From: an uncultured Clostridia bacterium
GTDB lineage: Bacteria > Bacillota > Clostridia > Christensenellales > CAG-917
NCBI GenBank assembly: GCA_937881285.1
Contig: CALGEU010000270.1
Location: forward strand, 1-12,889
Direction of reading: 5' to 3'
Length of the DNA: 12,889 nucleotides
Shown piece after piece: positions 8,101-12,889 of the stretch. A program made the position numbers and the translations under genes. Under the pieces are notes generated by a model. It saw nothing but the letters and a program-made list of their open reading frames with translations. It did not search any database and was not told the origin of the DNA. Numbering within the stretch: position 1 is the stretch's first letter; every line of letters starts with the position of its first letter.

Positions 8101-8195
8101 CGATTTTCGTCTACGGGTATCCGAACACAGCAAAGATAACGCCGTATTCTACCTATCAGATAAACTCCGCGTTTATCGACAGAATGCACGGCTAA
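5124..8195 (+). CDS. Membrane-anchored Big2/beta-helix protein, copy A
   Basis: A 1023-residue extracytoplasmic protein of unknown role. Lys2-Lys3 and a hydrophobic stretch at about 5-29 form a signal anchor without a lipobox cysteine or obvious cleavage site. Residues 30-205 include a charged helix-prone part (about 95-155). Two Big2-like Ig folds follow: about 206-303, with the hallmark IWHSDNEEVATVDQNGVV, and about 380-458, with EWTSSDTDVATVNANGEVKG. Residues 459-592 are another beta-rich domain. From SNIDELLKAV (594-603) through YGDLYGNNKMISAI (677-690) and the repeated strands near 700-800 (for example FEYCIMEN and LTGCIIRN) the pattern is that of a right-handed parallel beta-helix. The C-terminal part ends in YSTYQINSAFIDRMHG. 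Big2 domains are known adhesion and surface-protein modules; beta-helices often bind or cleave glycans, but I cannot point to a catalytic site. AAGGAG (5110-5115) overlaps the permease stop, eight bases from the ATG, so the gene belongs to the ABC operon. Confidence 0.87.
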   Translation: MKKVMVGILILIPILILFIVAMVSSIISMQAWISVEDIQLTEKWSERTAENISLSLDGIQGKPISIYDYVNVKVLPEKANKYTIEWKIDGNVTYTDEEYQEKYEAYVREISALKSELEAEYPVFSTNERREAYNQAKIKYPDDSAKIIDDMAKSLVGIMSPAVSFVSEDEFDVDSNSTGKFIVSSYCNFTVKVVAENVSKTLSVSVVGDNVERVTIGNINDEDNNISVGESKRLVPNYTPIDSIVNYTIWHSDNEEVATVDQNGVVRALKAGSANITMQASVHSSERGEIRYITSGAYVVNVTANGASTKYGKTLYTAKKSFTLEELGLPLGAVAAEGCTIEENAVTMTADKAVVSTENGNFEIYSVEENAIAIANASFFENKENGYVLAVGEHTLKLVVVFADELALGRPSDVEWTSSDTDVATVNANGEVKGLSNGVVVITATDGNGMSASITLKVRNKLSSIQLRTSDSSLAVGVAKETVFASERYVDVSTGGSKVANSVNIVVQGEPRDATEAQLAEFYDSYVFEIVSGGEYAHFDETVANRLVFDSALEGKGKQNIVVRVSARYPKHEGVSKFTTEEVTIKAIYGVSVSNIDELLKAVKDQKEYAYKEGNFIPAKTTFEHVNGEDNYIVQENESSKYNYAICLTDNCAYKVEYDENENVKTIGDGDGRAQFYGDLYGNNKMISAITGQVNHQLVRISWSNVTFSNVILRANSHPEDKEISSAQDTKSFKGDLVIIGSDVHWDFYRVVNVKFEYCIMENAVSALSFRNNDLELTGCIIRNLLSAGMVVPQRMFYRDSDNTYHPYYSHIKIHNLVFSNTLGSLMAATYEKFAVKPTSDGKGEYRFVPGDEEANYAYVMENFYEKGINTEIEQTGFMEAYNWQDVGNASLFSTGDASYDEIIKQASGSVLRNNSAFANYRYVDKDNNCWLHVAFVVAGVSFDGTGMYTEVPSMKVTLSDKDSYYTLDTRTIKKESKDFFGIAGETILGSIPIFVYGYPNTAKITPYSTYQINSAFIDRMHG

Positions 8196-8205
8196 GGAGC
8201 GACTT

Positions 8206-11200
8206 ATGAAGAAAGTAATGATAGGAATTCTTATACTTATCCCCATTCTCATTCTGGTGATAGTCGCGCTCGTTTCAAGCATAGTATCCATTCAGGCATG
8301 GATAAGTGTAGAAGACATTCAGTTGAGATACAAAGGCACGGAAAACGTTGCCGAAAACATATCTTTCAACTTTGAAAACGTTGCGAACAAGACGATAAAT
8401 CTTTACGATTACATAGACGTCAAGGTCTTGCCCGACAAAGCAAACAACTACACTGTCGAGTGGCATATCACGGGTGACGTCGTTTACACAGACGACGAGT
8501 ATCAGACAAAATACGAGAAGTACAAGCAAGACTTGTCCGCATTGAAAGCGGAACTCGAAGCGGAATATCCCGATTTTTCAGATGCCGAGCGCAAGAGTGC
8601 GTACAACACGGCAAAATCGAGATACGGCGAAGACTCGGTTAAGATTATCTCCGCAATGGCGGACGCGCTTTTGACGAGAGTTTATCCCGCCGCTTGCATG
8701 GTTGACGACTCGGACAACGAAACGGCGTCAAACTCTACCGCAAAAATGATAATCGGCTCGTACTGCAACTTCACGATAAACGTCGTTGCCGAAAACGTGT
8801 CAAAGACGCTCAACGTTTCCGTTGTCGGTGACAACGTGGAGAGAGTCGCGATAGGCAACCTTAACGGCGAAGACAACAACATCGCAGTGGGCGATTCAAA
8901 ACGTCTTGTGCCGAACTATACGCCTATTGACAGTATCGTCAATCACACGATATGGCACAGCGACAACGAAGAAGTCGCAACCGTTGACCAAAACGGCGTC
9001 GTCAGTGCAAAAAGCGCAGGCACTGCAAACATCACCGTGCAGGCAAGCGTGCACTCGAGCGAGCAAGGCACAATTCAATATATAACGAGCGGCGCATACA
9101 CCGTCAACGTCACGGCAAACGGCGCAAGCCGCAAATACGGACAAACGCTTTATACGGCAAGAACGGCGCTCACAATCGAAGAACTCGGCATAGATTCCGA
9201 CGTAACAGCGGTTGAAGGCTGCACGATTCTTGACGGTATAGTCACCGTCACGAGCGATAAAGCGGTGATTGCAACCGCAAACGGAAACTTCGAGATTTAC
9301 TCGGTAGCACCCGAAGCAATCGTCATCGAAAACGCAGACTTTTTCGCAAACAAGACCGACGGATACGTTCTTGCGGTCGGAGAGCATACGCTCAAACTCA
9401 GAGCGATATACGCCGACGAACTTTCAAACGGCAATCTCGGCGTTGTGGAATGGACTTCGTCGGATACGGACGTTGCAACCGTAAACGAAAGCGGTGAAGT
9501 CAAAGGCGTTGCAAACGGCAGAGTCGTTATAACCGCAAAATACGGCTCGGAGCAAACCAGCATAGAACTTAACGTCCAAAGCAAACTTGCGTCAATTCAA
9601 CTGCGCACGTCAAACGGCGCACTTGCCGTAGGGCTTGCAAGAGAAACTGTTTTTGCAAGCGAGAGATACGCAAACGACGCTTTTGAAAAGGAAGCGAATT
9701 TTGTGAGAATCGTCGTTCAGGGCGAGCCGAAAGACGCAACCGAAAGCGAACTTGCGGCGTTCTACGCATCTTACAGGTTTGAAATCGTTTCGGGCGGAGA
9801 GTACGCACACTTCGACGAGACCGTCGCAAACAAACTCGTGTTCGATTCCACACTCGAAGGCAAAGGCAAGCAAAGCATAGTCGTACGCGTGAGCGCGCGC
9901 TATCCTAAATACGAAGGCATCAGCAAATTCACGACGGAAGAAGTGACGATAAAGGCAATCTACGGCGTTGCCGTCACAAATATCGCGGAACTTCGCAACG
10001 CAACGACATATCAGGACGAATACGCTCACAAAGAAGGCAACAATCTCGGTGAAGAGATGACGTATGATTTCCATACCGATGGCGGAAGATATTTCGTATA
10101 CAATCGTCTAGGTTCAAAAATGACGTATGCAATATGTCTTGAAGGCAACGTTGCAATGGAAAAGAATCCTGACGGAACCGCAGCGGTTACGGCAAATTAT
10201 AACAATCGAATTCGCGTCTATGGCGATTTTTACGGAAACAATCATATGTTTTCTGCGCTAAAAGGACAAGTTGAAGCCCATTTGCTTACGTTCTCTTGGC
10301 CGAATATTACGGTATCGAACGTTGTGTTGAGAGCAAACGATCTCGGCGACGATCAAGAAATAAGCAATGCGGACGATACGCAAGATTTTAAGGGCGAAAC
10401 GGCAGCCGTTGAAGATTTGGATTGTTCGAAGTATCATATGAAAGGAATCAGAGTCGAATATTCGATATTTGAAAACGGGCAAAAGGCACTTACGACTTTC
10501 AATGCGGAACTCGTCGTCGACGGATGCATAATGCGCAATTTTAAGTCGTGCGGAATGTACGTGCCGCAACGTATGTACTGGAAAGACGAAGAACAAGGTT
10601 TTGCGATATTCTACTCCAACATCACGTTCAACAACTTCACGGCATCCAACTTGCTCGGCTCGCTTATGTCCACTTGCTATGAGAGATATACGATAACCGA
10701 ATTGCAGGAATACGTCGATGAAAACGGCAAAACCGCAAAGAAGAGTTTTGGCAGATTTGTACGAGACGACCTTGATGCAAACGAGCAGTATTTCATGGAA
10801 AATCTGTATTCTAAGGGCATCAATCTTGTCATAAGACAAACGGGATTCTTCAATATTTACAACTGGCAGGACGTTGACAACGCAAAACTTATCGACGTCG
10901 GCGACGATTCGCTCAATCAAACCGTAGGCTCGATGTGCGGAGAACTCATAAGACAAAACTCCATTTTCACCACCTATCGCTATGAAGGCAAAGGCGACGA
11001 CGCAGGCAAATGCTGGTTCCATATGGCGTTTGTATGTACGGGCATATCGGCAGGAGAAGGTATTTTCACCGAAAAGACCTATCTTGACTTTACGGCGGAA
11101 TCCGACGACATTCATTCGTTGAAGACGAGCGACATCAAGCCCGAAGGCAGCGGCGTTCCGCTTCTTGCGGCAAACATCGTCAAGAATCTTTCCGTTCAGA

Positions 11201-11283
11201 TTTTCGGATACGCCAACACGAATCCGATTACGCCGTATTCGACGTATCAGATAAACGCTGCGTTTATCGACAAACTGCACTAA
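8206..11283 (+). CDS. Membrane-anchored Big2/beta-helix protein, copy B
   Basis: A 1025-residue tandem paralogue of the preceding gene, collinear along its whole length. It has the same signal anchor (5-29), helix-prone segment (95-155), Big2-like domains (about 206-303 and 380-457), third beta-rich domain (about 458-590), probable beta-helix (about 591-830) and C-terminus ending YSTYQINAAFIDKLH. By eye the Big2 parts and the domain at 459-590 are the most alike, while residues about 600-860 are the most different and include a short insertion near 830-848. The DNA from about 10060 to 10610, coding most of the beta-helix, is poorer in GC and richer in T-ending codons than the rest of the gene. 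AAGGAG (8194-8199) overlaps the stop of copy A, six bases from the ATG. The gene ends the operon before a strong terminator. Likely a second surface partner of the same exporter, perhaps with different ligand preference; this is inference. Confidence 0.87.
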   Translation: MKKVMIGILILIPILILVIVALVSSIVSIQAWISVEDIQLRYKGTENVAENISFNFENVANKTINLYDYIDVKVLPDKANNYTVEWHITGDVVYTDDEYQTKYEKYKQDLSALKAELEAEYPDFSDAERKSAYNTAKSRYGEDSVKIISAMADALLTRVYPAACMVDDSDNETASNSTAKMIIGSYCNFTINVVAENVSKTLNVSVVGDNVERVAIGNLNGEDNNIAVGDSKRLVPNYTPIDSIVNHTIWHSDNEEVATVDQNGVVSAKSAGTANITVQASVHSSEQGTIQYITSGAYTVNVTANGASRKYGQTLYTARTALTIEELGIDSDVTAVEGCTILDGIVTVTSDKAVIATANGNFEIYSVAPEAIVIENADFFANKTDGYVLAVGEHTLKLRAIYADELSNGNLGVVEWTSSDTDVATVNESGEVKGVANGRVVITAKYGSEQTSIELNVQSKLASIQLRTSNGALAVGLARETVFASERYANDAFEKEANFVRIVVQGEPKDATESELAAFYASYRFEIVSGGEYAHFDETVANKLVFDSTLEGKGKQSIVVRVSARYPKYEGISKFTTEEVTIKAIYGVAVTNIAELRNATTYQDEYAHKEGNNLGEEMTYDFHTDGGRYFVYNRLGSKMTYAICLEGNVAMEKNPDGTAAVTANYNNRIRVYGDFYGNNHMFSALKGQVEAHLLTFSWPNITVSNVVLRANDLGDDQEISNADDTQDFKGETAAVEDLDCSKYHMKGIRVEYSIFENGQKALTTFNAELVVDGCIMRNFKSCGMYVPQRMYWKDEEQGFAIFYSNITFNNFTASNLLGSLMSTCYERYTITELQEYVDENGKTAKKSFGRFVRDDLDANEQYFMENLYSKGINLVIRQTGFFNIYNWQDVDNAKLIDVGDDSLNQTVGSMCGELIRQNSIFTTYRYEGKGDDAGKCWFHMAFVCTGISAGEGIFTEKTYLDFTAESDDIHSLKTSDIKPEGSGVPLLAANIVKNLSVQIFGYANTNPITPYSTYQINAAFIDKLH

Positions 11284-11300
11284 GCAGTGAAGAATTGTGA

Positions 11301-11336
11301 AAAAGCCACGCTTAATCGATTAAGCGTGGCTTTTTT
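11301..11336 (+). terminator. Rho-independent terminator of the ABC operon
   Basis: Bases 11305-11330 form a perfect 26-base palindrome, giving an 11-bp stem with GCCACGC at its base around a TCGA loop. It is preceded by an A run and followed by six T (11331-11336). It lies 17 bases past the stop of copy B and separates the operon from the patatin gene. The A run also permits termination on the other strand. Confidence 0.93.
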
Positions 11337-11362
11337 AGGAACGAGAGTGCAAATACAACTTG

Positions 11363-11391
11363 TTTACAAAAGACGTATTTGATGATATAAT
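11363..11391 (+). promoter_or_regulatory. Sigma-A promoter of the patatin gene
   Basis: TTTACA (11363-11368) and a perfect TATAAT (11386-11391) are separated by 17 bases. Transcription should begin near 11398, giving a leader of about 45 bases. It follows the operon terminator directly, so the patatin and polA genes form a separate unit. Confidence 0.85.
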
Positions 11392-11443
11392 TTTTTCAAA
11401 GAAATATATACGTAGACAGAAATATTCACGAAGGATAAATAAT

Positions 11444-12262
11444 ATGAACGACAAAGGTCAAAAATTGGGACTGGTGCTCGAAGGCGGCGGAGTCAAGGGC
11501 GCGTATCAGGTGGGGGTGCTTCTTGCCATACGCGAACTCGGCGTCGAATTTGACGGTGTCACGGGAACGTCGATAGGCGCAATCAACGGCGCGTTGTATC
11601 TCGAAGGCGGATACGACAAGTTGCTCGACGTGTGGAAACAAATCAAAACCAACACGGTTTTTGCGCTCACAGACGAAGAAATAGAATCCATACACAATCT
11701 CGATTTGACGCCGGCAATTATAAAAGTCGTCAGAGAAAAGAGATTGAAAATGATAAAAATGCTCGAAGCGTCTTACAAACAGTCGCAGGAGTTTTTTGAG
11801 AATCTCGTCAACGAAGATGACATAAGGGCAAGCAAAAAAGACTTCGGTCTCGTGACTTTCGACATATCCGAATTCAAACCGTTTGAACAGATGATGAGCG
11901 GCATAGAACAAGGAAAACTCGTCGATTACATAATAGCGTCGGCAACGTTTCCGATTTTTCCGCCGAAAGAAATCGGCGACAGCAAGTATATAGACGGCGG
12001 CGTGTACGACAATATGCCCATCAATCTGCTTGCAAGAAACGGATACGACAAGATGCTCGTCATCCGCACAAACGTCATGGACAAAGCCCCCAAACGCAAA
12101 ATCGAGCGCGGAGACATAGACCTGTTCTTCATTGCGCCGAGCGTGGATTTAGGGCCTGCAATGGCGTTTTCGTCGCGCAGAGTGCACGATTTTATGCAAA
12201 GCGGATACGACGACGCAAAACGACTTATGGACGAAGGTTTGAAAGAGTTTTTGCTCGGTTAA
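11444..12262 (+). CDS. Patatin-like phospholipase (bacterial RssA/YlbK type)
   Basis: A 272-residue predicted serine lipid acyl hydrolase with a Ser-Asp dyad. The oxyanion-hole motif GGGVKG is at 14-19, the nucleophile elbow GTSIG at 41-45 puts Ser43 in the active site, and DGGVYDNMP (184-192) supplies catalytic Asp184. Spacing and length fit the short bacterial patatin family. There is no signal peptide or membrane helix, so a cytosolic or membrane-peripheral location is expected. I chose ATG 11444 because AAGGAT (11431-11436) sits seven bases upstream; the frame is open back to 11360 but that extension lies in and around the promoter. The segment 90-130 is helical and charged and may form a lid. 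The natural lipid substrate is not predictable. polA follows after 38 bases and may be co-transcribed. Confidence 0.92.
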   Translation: MNDKGQKLGLVLEGGGVKGAYQVGVLLAIRELGVEFDGVTGTSIGAINGALYLEGGYDKLLDVWKQIKTNTVFALTDEEIESIHNLDLTPAIIKVVREKRLKMIKMLEASYKQSQEFFENLVNEDDIRASKKDFGLVTFDISEFKPFEQMMSGIEQGKLVDYIIASATFPIFPPKEIGDSKYIDGGVYDNMPINLLARNGYDKMLVIRTNVMDKAPKRKIERGDIDLFFIAPSVDLGPAMAFSSRRVHDFMQSGYDDAKRLMDEGLKEFLLG

Positions 12263-12300
12263 ACCGAAAAATATGCGACAACTCGCAAAACGGTGAATAT

Positions 12301-12889
12301 ATGGCACAAAACAAAATTTTATTGCTTGACTCAAACTCGCTTATGCACAGAGCCTATCACGCGCTTCCCAATCTCAAATCGAGTACGGGGCTTTATACCG
12401 GCGCGATTTACGGCTTTTTGAGCATACTTCTGAGACTTATAAAAGAGCAGAAGCCGACGCATATCGCTGCGGCGTTCGACTTGCACGGTCCGACTTTCCG
12501 TCACGAAATGTTCAAGGACTACAAGGCGACGAGAAAGCCTATGGACGAAGAACTTCGTCAGCAGGTCGAACCGCTCAAACAACTCATAACCGCTATGGGA
12601 ATCAAAATCGTGAGTCTGCAAGGCTATGAAGGCGACGACATTCTCGGCACGCTTTCAAAGCGTTTTGACGACGAGTGCATAATCGTGACGGGAGACAGGG
12701 ACTCTTTCCAACTCGTCAGCCCCACGACAAAAGTGTTCTGGACGAAGAAGGGCGTTAGCGACATAGAAGTGTACGACGAAGAACGCCTTTTGCAAGACGG
12801 ATTCACCGTGTCGCAATTCATCGACTACAAGGCACTTCGCGGCGATACGTCGGACAACGTACCGGGCATTGCGGGGGTTGGTGAAAAGA
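12301..12889 (+). CDS. polA: DNA polymerase I, N-terminal 5'-3' exonuclease part (runs off window)
   Basis: The first 196 codons of DNA polymerase I, which removes RNA primers and fills gaps in replication and repair. Visible is the FEN-like 5' nuclease domain. It has LLLDSNSLMHRAYHALP (7-23) with metal ligand Asp10, AAFDLHGPTFRHEMFKDYKA (57-76) with Asp60, the GYEGDD cluster (108-113), TGDRD (130-134) with Asp132 and Asp134, and RGDTSDNVPG (180-189) with Asp182 and Asp185. It then enters the helix-hairpin-helix at GVGEK. All expected metal-binding acids are present. Start is ATG 12301; a modest GGTGA (12292-12296) precedes it by four bases. The frame is open to the last base, so the polymerase part must lie beyond the window. 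A stand-alone exonuclease of the same family cannot be excluded from this fragment, but the YKA.R and NSLMHRAYHALP style is that of clostridial PolA. Confidence 0.9.
   Translation, partial: MAQNKILLLDSNSLMHRAYHALPNLKSSTGLYTGAIYGFLSILLRLIKEQKPTHIAAAFDLHGPTFRHEMFKDYKATRKPMDEELRQQVEPLKQLITAMGIKIVSLQGYEGDDILGTLSKRFDDECIIVTGDRDSFQLVSPTTKVFWTKKGVSDIEVYDEERLLQDGFTVSQFIDYKALRGDTSDNVPGIAGVGEK

Larger units (their letters stand above)
5110..11283 (+). repeat. Tandem gene duplication (about 3.08 kb units)
   Basis: Unit one is about 5110-8193 and unit two about 8194-11283. Each starts with the same TAAGGAG stop/ribosome-binding junction and contains one full-length paralogue. In the best matching patch, 6708-6895 against 9781-9968, I count 17 differences in 188 bases, roughly 91% identity, and the two align without gaps there. 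Elsewhere similarity is much lower, notably in the beta-helix-coding part. Both copies are intact, which argues that both are used. Confidence 0.85.

Noticed and set aside
7248..8291. 347-residue antisense frame inside copy A
   Set aside because: It is the mirror of a highly biased coding sequence; its composition is Val-, Arg-, His- and Phe-rich and no start signal precedes it. The same applies to the antisense frames at 10258-11280 and 5193-5972.
5124..11283. Pectate lyase or other polysaccharide lyase activity for the two large proteins
   Set aside because: The beta-helix pattern is suggestive, but I could not identify a catalytic residue set, so no enzyme call is made.
5110..11283. CRISPR, prophage or transposon origin of the tandem repeat
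   Set aside because: The repeat units are full genes with no spacers, integrase, transposase or terminal inverted repeats.
12245..12275. Possible terminator between the patatin gene and polA
   Set aside because: Only a four-base stem with a three-base loop (CGGT/ACCG) is present and no T run follows.

Overview
The window looks like a chromosomal stretch from an uncultured low-to-mid GC Bacillota, probably a gut-type Clostridia. This is inferred from strong AAGGAG-type ribosome binding sites, standard code 11 stops, sigma-A-like promoters, abundant Big2-type Ig-like domains, a clostridial-looking DNA polymerase I N-terminus and intergenic repeats typical of such genomes. No sequence here fixes the genus.

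Layout. Bases 1-330 are non-coding: two exact 55-bp direct repeats (1-55 and 190-244), an imperfect inverted repeat between them, and a hairpin terminator (279-306). Bases 331-1701 (minus) encode a CPA2-type cation/proton antiporter. A divergent intergenic region (1702-2003) carries a promoter on each strand. Rightward follow a small TTG-started membrane protein (2004-2432), a structured leader, an ABC ATPase (2542-3396), its 12-helix ABC-2 permease (3396-5111) and two tandem paralogous ~1024-residue membrane-anchored proteins (5124-8195 and 8206-11283). The run ends at a perfect hairpin terminator (11301-11336). A second strong promoter (11363-11391) then drives a patatin-like phospholipase (11444-12262) and, 38 bp later, the start of polA, which runs off the window.

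How the genes fit together. The four genes from 2542 to 11283 form a tight operon: ATPase and permease overlap by one base, and each large gene follows its predecessor by 10-12 bases with the ribosome binding site overlapping the upstream stop codon. The small membrane gene may be its first member. The two large proteins share an N-terminal signal anchor, a short charged helix-prone segment, two Big2-like domains, another beta-rich domain, a probable right-handed beta-helix and a conserved C-terminus. The ABC pair probably energises export, assembly or release of something at the cell surface and the two anchored proteins probably act there as binding or scaffold partners. The sequence does not identify the substrate. 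I consider this ABC plus twin Big2/beta-helix operon the candidate undescribed system of the window. The antiporter, patatin and polA are ordinary flanking genes.
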